From Verrucomicrobiaceae bacterium (GTDB lineage: Bacteria > Verrucomicrobiota > Verrucomicrobiia > Verrucomicrobiales > Akkermansiaceae): a stretch of 45,307 nt of DNA. The position numbers were made by a program, and so were the translations under genes. The notes beneath the pieces are model-generated. The model worked only from the letters and a program-made list of their open reading frames with translations, did no database searches and had not been told where the DNA came from. Numbering within the stretch: the stretch's first letter is position 1; each line of letters begins with the position of its first letter. The stretch lies in contig JAIXPW010000249.1 of assembly GCA_027485995.1 (NCBI GenBank), forward strand, positions 1-45,307, read 5' to 3'. Positions 30,471 through 39,100 of the stretch are shown here, one piece after another.

Positions 30471-32132
30471 TCAGGCTGCGACGCGCTCGGAAAGATCGGA
30501 GATGGGCCGCTTTCGGTTCAGCCAGCCCATGGCGAGTCCGATCAAGCCGAAGCCGATGATCGGCCAGTCGCCCAACAGCGCATAGAGCGAGAACGGCGGA
30601 TCGAGCGGAACCTGGATTCTGGCGAGCAGGCTGCCGTTGGTGAAATGACTGCCTTTTTCATCGACCAGCGTGGAAAGGACCTCGCCGGTCATCGACACCG
30701 CGCCACTGACGCCGGTGTTGGCACAGCGCAGCATCGGACGACGCAGCTCGATCGCACGGAAGAGCGCGTTGTTGAAATGCTGCTTCGCGGCCTCGCTTTC
30801 CTTGAACCAGCCGTCGTTGGTGACGTTGACGATCACCTGCGGGCCGGAGCGCACGAACTTCCGTTCGAGGCGCGGAACGGTGTCTTCAAAGCACACCGAA
30901 GGAATCAACCCGACCTTGGTGCCCTTCAACTCAACCGTCAGAGGTTCGAGCTTCTGCCCTTCCGCAAACGAGCCGGTGTATTCGGTGCCGGACTGTTCCT
31001 CGTAAATCTTTTTCAGGAACGGGATCTCGTTCACGAAGGGGATGGTCTCGCCGAAGATCACGAGGTGGTGCTTCTGGAACGACTGGAGCTGGTCCTCCGG
31101 CGACATCACCACGAGCGAGTTCCAGATCCGGCTGTTGTCTTTTTCCACCGGCTGGCCGGCGACGTTCTCACCCTCCAGTTCGGTCATGCCCTGGATCAGG
31201 GTGAACTTTCCTCCTTCACGAACGCGTTGGATCGTCTCGAAATTCTCAACATGCATCGTCCATGAACCATCGTCCATCCGCAGCAAGCGGCCGGACAAGG
31301 CCGACTCCGGCCAGATGACAAGATCCGTTGCGCCCTTATCCTTCAGCCCCTTGAGCGTCTCATCCTCATAGGCCAGGTGGACCTTGACCCGATCCCAAAG
31401 CACGCGCCCGGCTTCCTGAGGGGCGTTGATCTGGACGAGGAGGGCGGAGAGATCGACCGACTCCGACCTCCTCATCATGGAAGTACGAAGGATCCCGTAG
31501 CCCGCGAGTGCGAGCAGCGACAACACGGCCACGGACCAAAGACGGATTCGGACACGAAGCTGGATCGGAGACAGCAGCATCGGGCCGACGACCGACTGGA
31601 TGAAGACGAGCACGACCGACAGTCCACACACGCCGAAAAGATCCGCCGCCTGGGCAAACACCAGCTTGTCGTGCAAACCGACACCGAGCCCATTCCACCC
31701 GAAGCCCGTCAGCAACCACCCGCGCAGCCATTCCAATCCGCCCCACACGAAGGCATTCGACAAGGCAATCGTGATCTGCCGTCCCACCGTCGGCGATTGA
31801 CCCGAGCGAAACGGATTCCCCCAGGTCGCGGCAAACGCCCCGAAGGCCGCCCAGTAGAGCGCAAGATAGGCCGGCAGGATCAACGCGCCCGCCCAGGCCA
31901 CCGTGTTGAGCCACTTCAGATTGATCACGAAAAACGCGAAGCCCGCAAGCCAGCCCAGACCGAAGCCCTTCCAGCGGCCACGTTTCCCCTCCATCTTCCA
32001 GAGTGCCAGCAGCAGTGGAATCAGGGCGATGAACACGAGGCTGGTCAACCGGAACGGTTCGAACACCAGTGCCATCAGCACTCCCGACAGCAGCGCACCC
32101 ACCAGTGGCAACAGGACTTTCAAAAACCGCAT
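30471..32132 (-). CDS. lnt: Apolipoprotein N-acyltransferase
   Basis: A 553-residue inner-membrane enzyme that adds the third acyl chain to lipoproteins. ATG 32132 (MRFLKVLLPL) was chosen; a GTG at 32147 would add five residues. About seven N-terminal membrane helices run to ~residue 218. The nitrilase-like periplasmic domain carries the Glu-Lys-Cys triad: Glu in 'WPESAL' (~276), Lys in 'QKHHLVIFGE' (~354) and Cys in 'PSVCFED' (~414). A last membrane helix lies near 525-540. It precedes argA by 13 bases. Its presence fits the lipobox seen in the second TonB, but Lnt is a general housekeeping enzyme. Confidence 0.93.
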   Translation of the reverse strand: MRFLKVLLPLVGALLSGVLMALVFEPFRLTSLVFIALIPLLLALWKMEGKRGRWKGFGLGWLAGFAFFVINLKWLNTVAWAGALILPAYLALYWAAFGAFAATWGNPFRSGQSPTVGRQITIALSNAFVWGGLEWLRGWLLTGFGWNGLGVGLHDKLVFAQAADLFGVCGLSVVLVFIQSVVGPMLLSPIQLRVRIRLWSVAVLSLLALAGYGILRTSMMRRSESVDLSALLVQINAPQEAGRVLWDRVKVHLAYEDETLKGLKDKGATDLVIWPESALSGRLLRMDDGSWTMHVENFETIQRVREGGKFTLIQGMTELEGENVAGQPVEKDNSRIWNSLVVMSPEDQLQSFQKHHLVIFGETIPFVNEIPFLKKIYEEQSGTEYTGSFAEGQKLEPLTVELKGTKVGLIPSVCFEDTVPRLERKFVRSGPQVIVNVTNDGWFKESEAAKQHFNNALFRAIELRRPMLRCANTGVSGAVSMTGEVLSTLVDEKGSHFTNGSLLARIQVPLDPPFSLYALLGDWPIIGFGLIGLAMGWLNRKRPISDLSERVAA

Positions 32133-32180
32133 GCCGCGAACGGACACGGAAACGCCCCGCCCTGCAAGCCGGGGAAATCC

Positions 32181-32516
32181 TCAGCCCATCGCCGCCCTGG
32201 TCCCCTTTTCCCACTTCAGGCCCCAGTCCTTCATCGCCAGAAGCACGGGCCGCAGCGCCTCACCTTTCGTAGTGAGTTGGTAGGCGAGATGCTTTCCTCC
32301 TTCATGTGGCGTCACCCGCGTGGCGATGCCGTGACGGACCAGACGCTCCAGACGATCGCTCAGGACGTTCGTCGGAATGCCTTCAGGCGAGGCAGCGAAG
32401 TCCTTGAAACGCGAGCGACCCAGCATCAGGTCGCGCACCACCAGCAGCGTCCAGCGATCGCCGAACAGATCCAGCGAGCAGGCGAGCGGACAAGGTGAAC
32501 GGCGTTTCGAAGCCAT
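32181..32516 (-). CDS. HxlR family winged-helix transcriptional regulator
   Basis: A 111-residue regulator (ATG 32516; an in-frame ATG at 32546 would add ten residues and cover the likely operator). It has the HxlR signature 'CPLACSLDLFGDRWTLLVVRDL' followed by 'RFKDFAASPEGIPTNVLSDRLERLVRHGI' and the wing 'YQLTTKGEALRPVL'. Cys9 in the 'SPCPLACSLD' segment is the position used for redox or aldehyde sensing in some members. It is divergent from the DinB-like gene at 32578, which it probably controls through the 61-bp shared upstream region. Confidence 0.9.
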   Translation of the reverse strand: MASKRRSPCPLACSLDLFGDRWTLLVVRDLMLGRSRFKDFAASPEGIPTNVLSDRLERLVRHGIATRVTPHEGGKHLAYQLTTKGEALRPVLLAMKDWGLKWEKGTRAAMG

Positions 32517-32539
32517 GCCCGAGGTTGCCGCGATTTTCA

Positions 32540-32576
32540 CTTGCATTCAACAAGCGTTTTACTTTCATTTTGCAAG
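32540..32576. promoter_or_regulatory. Candidate HxlR operator in the divergent promoter region
   Basis: CTTGCA (32540-32545) and TGCAAG (32571-32576) form a perfect 6-bp inverted repeat, with an inner CTTG/CAAG pair (CTTGCATTCAACAAG, 32540-32554). The region is AT-rich compared with its surroundings and lies between two divergent starts, where HxlR proteins usually bind. Confidence 0.4.
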
Positions 32577-32577
32577 C

Positions 32578-33156
32578 ATGACTGATTCAACCGAACCGCG
32601 GCTCGCCGCCCCCGGAGCCGGTCTCCCCTGGCCCGAACGCCTGATCGCCAACTTCATGGTGAAACGTGGAATACGTCGGACCTCGCGTCAGGAAGTCTCC
32701 GAGCTGCTGATGGCCGAACGCCAGTTGATCCTTGATCTCGTGACTCCCCTTTCCACCGAAACCGCCTCACGCCGCGTGCTGATCAAGCGCCTCGGCGGAC
32801 TGGAAGACAGCAGCCGCTATTGGTCGGCCTTCATGACCCTGGATCATCTTCGCATCGTCAACAGCGGCATCGCCGAGGTCATCACGCTGTTAGATCAGGG
32901 AACGATGCCACCGCGCGAGGCCAGCACCGCCAGGATGAAACCCTCAGCGACCCCTGCCCCGTCGATCCTCTCCGACTTTGCAAACTCCTGCGATGCGATC
33001 GAACAGTCCGCGCGATCCCTTCCCGATCTGCACACAAAAGCCCGCTACGCCCATCCCTGGTTCGGCCCGCTCGACGCCGCCGGCTGGTATTTCATGAGCG
33101 CCTTCCACCTCCGCCTGCACCGGAAGCAGATTGAGGCGATCCTGAAGCGGGCTTGA
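32578..33156 (+). CDS. DinB-like/DUF1569 family protein
   Basis: A 192-residue protein (ATG 32578; the open frame upstream runs through the regulator region and is not used). It is mostly helical. A first candidate metal-ligand region is 'FMTLDHLRIVN' and the last is 'SAFHLRLHRKQIEAIL', which fits the His-x3-His end of the DinB/YfiT metal-binding four-helix bundle. Such proteins often act as thiol-dependent transferases or stress proteins. The substrate is unknown here. Divergent pairing with an HxlR regulator suggests induction by a small reactive compound. That is an inference. Confidence 0.7.
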   Translation: MTDSTEPRLAAPGAGLPWPERLIANFMVKRGIRRTSRQEVSELLMAERQLILDLVTPLSTETASRRVLIKRLGGLEDSSRYWSAFMTLDHLRIVNSGIAEVITLLDQGTMPPREASTARMKPSATPAPSILSDFANSCDAIEQSARSLPDLHTKARYAHPWFGPLDAAGWYFMSAFHLRLHRKQIEAILKRA

Positions 33157-33228
33157 GCATCATCCATTCGAGCTACCGATTGATTCCTCCTTGCCAAGGC
33201 CGATGCGAGTGGATGGCGTCGTCAGACG

Positions 33229-35310
33229 TTGAAATGGGCTTTCAATTTCCTGCTTCTGATCCTGGCCGGCCTGCACACCCTGCGGGCGGCTCCCCAGCCC
33301 TGCACCGTCAAGGAGGCCATCGAGCTCAGTGATTCCGCCCTCAATCAGGCTGAACCGCGAGTGATCACCGGCCTGCTGACCTACTACGAACCCTCCCACC
33401 GGATGGCGTTTCTGCAGGATCGGACCGCCTCGATCTATCTTCAGATCAGGGACTCCCAGCCGGTTGCCGCTGGCGACTGGGTCGAGGTCACCGGCGTGGT
33501 CGATCCCGGAATCAACGGACGCAATCTGCGCGGGCTGAAGCCGGAAACGAGCCCGATCATCCGCCGTCTCGGGCCTGGCACCTGGCAACCCGCAGTGCCT
33601 GCAAACGCGGCCGACATCGTCTCGGGCACCGTGAGTTCGATCTGGTCAAGCGTCGAGGGACGGATCGCCGAGGTCGATGTGATCGGTGACCGGGTCAGGT
33701 TGACCCTCAAGGACCAACCGATCCTTCCAATCTACCTCCCCGGCATCAGTCAGGAGCGTTTGGCACCGAGCCATCTCAAGGGCCTGCATGTCCGGCTTTC
33801 TGGGGTTCCGGCGACCTCGCTGATCTCTCCGAATCCGCCAGTGGTGCAGCACGTTTTCCTGGTTCCATCCCTGGCACACATCCAGATCCGGGAATCGGAC
33901 CGGACCACACGCTTTGACGCTCCGGATGTCCTGCTTCATGACCTCAGGTGGATTTCGGATCGGACAGAGGATGAACGGCGTGCCACGGTCCGGGGCACCG
34001 TGACCTGGAGGAAAAAGGGCGAAGGATTCTTCCTGCAGCGCGGCCTGAGCTGCGCGTGGATCCAGTGCACCGAAGCGATTTTACCCAACCCCGGCGATCG
34101 GATCGAGTGTTCCGGCATTGCCGGGGCCTATCATGCGGGTGGCGTGCTTCTCAGCGCGCTATGGAGGCCATCAAACGAGTCCCTCGGCCCCGTCAGCCCG
34201 TCGGAACCGCAGCCCGGAGAGCTCTCGTCAGATGAAGTCCACGGACGTCTGAGCCTGCTCAAGGGAACGGTGGTCCAGTCGTTCCGAAACCCGAAGGAGG
34301 ACATCATCGTCCTGAGTCTCGGTGACTCCCTTTTCACCGCCCATCTGCCACTCGCGGAGGACCAGCAGGAGCCACCCTTCATCCGGAACGGAGCCCGCCT
34401 GGAGGTCACGGGCATCGCCCTCAACCGGCCCTCTCCCGCCTTCGAACTCTGGAACGATCAGGGACGCATCCAGTTGCAATTGCGAGCGCCGGACGACCTC
34501 AGGCTCCTTGCACATCCGCCCTTTTGGACCTCCACCCGCCTGGCCTGGTCCCTGTCCGGCCTGCTCATCTTCGCCCTCATCGCCGCCGCCTGGGTGTTTG
34601 CGCTTCGTCGAAAGGTCCGGCAGCAGGAAATCATCATCGGCCGGCAGGTCTCGCGGCAGGCGATCCATGAGGAGCGGGTCCGGATCGCGCGGGAATGGCA
34701 CGACACCTTCGAGCAGCATTTCGCCGGACTCACCATGCAGCTGGATGCCGCCGCTGCCGTGCTACCCGCTGACACACGATCCAGGCAGATGCTCGAACGC
34801 GCCGCCCAGATGGCCGATCACAGCCGCTCGGAGGCCCGACAGGCGATCTGGGATCTGCGGGCACCGGAGCCTGAAGAAGGAACCCCGTTTTTCCGTGAAC
34901 TTGAGGAAAGCCTCCTCCAGTCATGGCCTGAAGGATCCATGCCGAAGCTCGAGCTGCTGCATGAGGGAAACCTCTCGTCGGTGCTTCCGAGGAGAGTCGT
35001 CTCCCACCTCCTAAGGATCGCGCAGGAGTCCGTGGCAAACGCATTCAAACATGCCGGGGCGACCCGCATCGTGGTCACCTGGAGCGAAAGTGCCGAGGAA
35101 CTGCAGCTGTCCATCACCGACGACGGCAAGGGCATCCATCCCGGCGATCTTGAGAACGCCATTGCCCGCGGCCATTTCGGCCTGCTGGGCCTGCGCGAAA
35201 GGGCCCACAAGCTGATGGGCGTCCTCCGCATCGTCTCCCCGGTTCCTGCTTGTCCCTCAGGAAGCACCGTCATCCTGACCCTCCCTCGTTCCTCCCTCAC
35301 GAATCCATGA
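33229..35310 (+). CDS. NarL-type sensor histidine kinase with OB-fold-like periplasmic repeats
   Basis: A 693-residue kinase with TTG start; the signal peptide (MKWAFNFLLLILAGLHTLRA) supports this start. The ectodomain (~21-430) has at least three OB-fold-like units, each with 'G.v......f.lq....v......l..Gd.v.v.G' layout (near 43-95, 250-300 and 343-400). A membrane helix lies at ~438-459. The HisKA_3 box 'RIAREWHDTFEQHFAG' places the phospho-His at 491. The ATPase domain has 'AQESVANAFKHAGA' (N box, ~598-611), 'DDGKGI' (~631) and 'GHFGLLGLRERA'. It overlaps the response regulator start by 4 bases (ATGA). The signal is unknown. Confidence 0.9.
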   Translation: MKWAFNFLLLILAGLHTLRAAPQPCTVKEAIELSDSALNQAEPRVITGLLTYYEPSHRMAFLQDRTASIYLQIRDSQPVAAGDWVEVTGVVDPGINGRNLRGLKPETSPIIRRLGPGTWQPAVPANAADIVSGTVSSIWSSVEGRIAEVDVIGDRVRLTLKDQPILPIYLPGISQERLAPSHLKGLHVRLSGVPATSLISPNPPVVQHVFLVPSLAHIQIRESDRTTRFDAPDVLLHDLRWISDRTEDERRATVRGTVTWRKKGEGFFLQRGLSCAWIQCTEAILPNPGDRIECSGIAGAYHAGGVLLSALWRPSNESLGPVSPSEPQPGELSSDEVHGRLSLLKGTVVQSFRNPKEDIIVLSLGDSLFTAHLPLAEDQQEPPFIRNGARLEVTGIALNRPSPAFELWNDQGRIQLQLRAPDDLRLLAHPPFWTSTRLAWSLSGLLIFALIAAAWVFALRRKVRQQEIIIGRQVSRQAIHEERVRIAREWHDTFEQHFAGLTMQLDAAAAVLPADTRSRQMLERAAQMADHSRSEARQAIWDLRAPEPEEGTPFFRELEESLLQSWPEGSMPKLELLHEGNLSSVLPRRVVSHLLRIAQESVANAFKHAGATRIVVTWSESAEELQLSITDDGKGIHPGDLENAIARGHFGLLGLRERAHKLMGVLRIVSPVPACPSGSTVILTLPRSSLTNP

Positions 35311-35945
35311 TCACTCCCTACCGACTCATCCTTGTCGATGACCACTACGTCGTTCGCATGGGCATGGCCTCATCTCTCAATCTCGAACCTGATTTCATCG
35401 TGGTCGACGAGGCGGAGAACGGAGCCGAAGCCCTCGCCAAGTATGCCGAGCACGAGCCCGACCTGATGATCATGGACTGGCGCCTTCCCGATCAGAACGG
35501 AGGGGAGGTCATTCGCAGGATCCGCGCCTCGTTTCCAGATGCCAGACTGCTGGTGCTCTCGGCCTTCGAGTCGGAGGAAACGATCTTCCAGGCCGTGCAA
35601 TCCGGAGCCATCGGCTATCTCTCGAAGTCCTCTCGCCGCCCCGAGCTCGTCCAGGCGATCCGGTTGGCCGCCCAGGGCAAGCCAGCCTTCTCCGGAAGCA
35701 CCGTCAACAAGCTGGCCACCCGCATGCAGCGCCCCAGCCTCTCGCGGCGGGAACTGGAGGTCATCTCGGAACTTGTCCAGGGCAACTCGAACAAGGAGAT
35801 CGCCTCGCATCTGGAAATTTCCGAGAACACCGTGAAGGTCCACATCACCCATCTGCTGCAGAAGCTCAGGGCAAAGGACCGCACCCACATCGCCAGCATC
35901 GCGCTGCAACTGGGGCTGATCGACCACACGGCTCAGGACCGATGA
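35307..35945 (+). CDS. NarL/FixJ-type response regulator
   Basis: A 212-residue regulator. ATG 35307 overlaps the kinase stop by 4 bases, and the upstream part of the open frame lies inside the kinase gene. The receiver domain (1-~125) has Asp11/Asp12, the phospho-acceptor Asp57 in 'LMIMDWRLPDQNGG' and Lys107 in 'GYLSKSS'. The LuxR-type helix-turn-helix (~145-205) is 'LSRRELEVISELVQGNSNKEIASHLEISENTVKVHI', interrupted only by normal variation. It would bind DNA when phosphorylated by the partner kinase. Its targets are unknown; the converging PATR gene and the secretion genes are candidates only by location. Confidence 0.93.
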   Translation: MITPYRLILVDDHYVVRMGMASSLNLEPDFIVVDEAENGAEALAKYAEHEPDLMIMDWRLPDQNGGEVIRRIRASFPDARLLVLSAFESEETIFQAVQSGAIGYLSKSSRRPELVQAIRLAAQGKPAFSGSTVNKLATRMQRPSLSRRELEVISELVQGNSNKEIASHLEISENTVKVHITHLLQKLRAKDRTHIASIALQLGLIDHTAQDR

Positions 35946-36117
35946 CCTTCAAGAGGAAAATGGGATGCCGCTGAGGTCACGAGAAGCACGAACGCACAAG
36001 CAATCGTCACCCTCTTCGCACCCACCCGATGAACGAGTCTGAAGTGTTTCGAAACTGCCTGGTTTTCATGATATCTCGCGAGTTTTGTGGTTTGCACGCC
36101 AGGATTGAAGATGAATG

Positions 36118-36153
36118 AAAAAGCCCCGCCGGTGGTGGCACCGGGCGGGGCTT
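36118..36153 (-). terminator. Rho-independent terminator after the PATR gene
   Basis: A 10-bp stem AAGCCCCGCC (36121-36130) with GGCGGGGCTT (36144-36153) has a loop holding a further GGTG/CACC pairing. On the minus strand it is followed by a T run (36122-36118). It lies 34 bases beyond the stop at 36187. It may also stop transcripts arriving from the response regulator. Nothing else was seen between 35946 and 36117. Confidence 0.9.
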
Positions 36154-36186
36154 GGAATCACAGGCCAACCTCTCGGCCGCGCGGGA

Positions 36187-39100
36187 TCATTCGGTGACCC
36201 GGGCGCGCATGAAGTCCTTCGAGACTGTCGATACCGTTCCGGCCGTCCGGAAGCTGCGATAGCTCCAGCCCGAGGAAAGCCCCGGCAGTCCGGACTGGAT
36301 GGCCGCCGCATCGCCACCGGTGACTTCACTGATGACGTTGCCGAAGGTTCCGAGGTCTGCGGAACCCTGAACACGATAGATGATTGTATCAACTAGACCC
36401 GACACCTGCTCGGTGGCACCCGAGAAGGTGGCCCCGGTCCTGACGGGCAGCGTCAGCGTCAGGACCTGATCCCCACCCACGGTCGCGATCTTGCCGACGA
36501 TCTTGCCATCCGAGGCTGCCGACAGCGGATCTCCATCGAACGCGAACTCGGCCAGGTTGTTGACTCCATCGCCATCAGGGTCGGCGGATCGGGCGCTCGA
36601 GTGTGCAGCGTCGGAATCATCGAGCCCCTTGGAAAGAGCCCAGCTTCCATAGGCATCCGCGCTTCCGGTGACCACGTTGAGGATGCCGGTTCCCGTGATC
36701 CGGGCGGTCTGGTGAGTGGCACCGGAGCCGATCGCGCCCCACGTTCCGGAAAACTGCTGGACGCCGTTGAGGTAGAATTCATCAACCGTGTCGGTGCCCG
36801 CGTAGTCCAGATTCAGGGTTCCCACGGCGGAGACCCTGACATCCGCACCGTCGGCGAGATAGGCATTGGTGAGACTCAGCGTCCCCGAGGTGATGATCGT
36901 ATCTCCCGTGTAGGTGTTCACTCCACTCAGGATCTGGGTTCCTGCTCCCGACTTCGTGAGCGACATGCCCGCCGCGCCATTGGCAATGACGCCGGAGTAG
37001 GAATAGGGGGTCAGAGGAGCGGCGTTGAATGTGTTGAGTGTCAGCGCGGTGATGCCGGAGTATCCGCTGGTGATGACCGATGCCAGGTTGACGCTGCCCT
37101 TGAGCCCACCGATGGTCGGGGTGGTGACCGGGGTGAAGTCGAGGACGCCGACTCCGGTGGTATCGATGGCGCTGTTCTGAAGCGCGAGGTCATTCGCGAT
37201 TTCGAGCGTGCCGCCATCGACCTTGGTGTCTCCGGAGAAGGTGTTGGCCGCGCTGTAGATCAGACGTCCGGACCCGGACTTTCTCAGGGCCGACTGGCCG
37301 CCTGCTCCTCCACCTGAAATCACACCCGCAAGCTCAGCCGAATCTCCACCAGCGCCAGAGTTGACGACGACGGGGCGGGTCGAGTTGAAATTGTTCACTC
37401 CGATCGGATTCTGGATGATGACCTTGCTGTCAGCGAATGGCGAACCGAACACGATGCCACCGCCAAAGACGTTTCCTCCACTGCTCAGGTTGATGGCAGC
37501 GGACGCTCCTCCGAAGTTCACCGTCAGGTTTCCTCCGACCGCAGCGAAGCCTCCATTGCCACTCGCGATGCCGTTGCCCGTGCCTACCGTGCGGGTCAAG
37601 GAGCCACTTGCCTGAAGGATGCTTCCGTTGTTCAGGCTCAGGTTTCCGGAACCCAGCGAGTTGTTCGCCAGATCGCCCACCGCTAGAACTCCGCCGTTGA
37701 CCGTGGTGGTTCCGGTGAAGCCGCTGTTGTTGCCGCTCAGCGTGAGGGTCCCGCTGCTGTTCTTGATCAGCGCTCCGGTGCCGGTGATCGTGCCACCGAG
37801 GGTCGCACTGGCCACGGTGCCGGTCGTCAGGGTCGAGGTCCCGAGGACGAGATTTCCACCAGAGCTGCCGCCACCAGTGAGGAAATTGATGGTCTGGTTG
37901 AACCCGGAGAGATCGAGCACCACTCCGGCGGCGTCAGCCAGGGTGACCGAGGAGGACGAACTGAACGAGGTGGTGCTGTTCGCCTTGAGCGTTCCTCCGT
38001 TGACAACGGTGGAGCCACTGTAGGTGCTGGCCCCGACCTCCAGTGTGCCGGCTCCTTCCTTGGTCAAGGATCTGCCCGAACCGGAAATGCCACCCACGGA
38101 GAGCGTCGAGCCGCCGACCGTGACGATTCGATTCGAACTGAGTGCGGCGACTCCCGAACCGAGGTTCAAGCTGTTGCTGCCGGTGAAGGTGAAGTCGCCG
38201 TTCCAGGATTGTGGATTGTTGGTGGAAAGGGTGACGGCCGCCCCACTGGTGTTGTCCAGGACGGTGGAGTCCTCGATCGTCAGCGGGCCGGTCCCGATGG
38301 CGGATGAGTGATTGATTCCAAGGGTGCCTTCGTTCAACTGCACGCCACCCGAGAAGGTGTTGGCCGTGGCCAGGGTCAGTGCGGCGCTGCCTCCCTTGAC
38401 GACGCCGGTCGTGCCTGCGATGGAGCCGGATCCCGAGATCGAATAAGCGAGCGAGCTGTTGCTGAAGTTAATGGCGACCGGTGACACAGTCGAGTTGAGC
38501 GTGATCGAGGTCGATCCCGTGGCGCTGTCGTCAAACACGGGCGAATCCACCAATCCAGCCCCCGCTTCGACATAGCGGGCTCCGCCAGGCAGGGCAGAGG
38601 TCTTCCAGTTGGCCGTTCCAAGAACGCCGCCGTTGGTGGTGTCGATGTCCCAGGTGCCGCTGAGGTTCCCCTGCCACCTGAGCGTGTCACCCTGGACATT
38701 GATCAGGTTGACGGCGGAGTTGACCGTATCGTCCTGGAGGGTTCCTGAGACACGAAACGGCAGGGCTACGGAGAGTCCCGCGAATCCAGCACCGCCGATG
38801 CTGCCGGTGTAGTCCACCAGCGTCGTGCCACTCACCGGCGTGCCGGTGACGCGGATGACGCTGGCCCCATTGACCGTGAAGTTTGGCGTCGACAGAAGGG
38901 CCACGGTCGGTGACGCCGATGGGGTCAGGGAAAGCGTTCCTCCAGTGGACGTGCCGAGGGTGACGGAAGAGGCATTGAAGGTCTGACCGTCCGCCTGTTG
39001 GGTGATGGAGAGCGTGGCGGTGTCCGCGACCGTGGCCGCTCCAGCTCCGGTTTGGGCAGTGGTCAGGGAAAGTGTCCCGCCGTTGACATTGGTCGCCCCC

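Noticed and set aside
33189..33199. CCTTG-C-CAAGG palindrome before the histidine kinase
   Set aside because: It is too short and isolated to claim as an operator.
36046..36055. Perfect 10-bp palindrome GTTTCGAAAC
   Set aside because: It is short, without loop or T tail, and occurs by chance at this size; the real terminator lies at 36118-36153.
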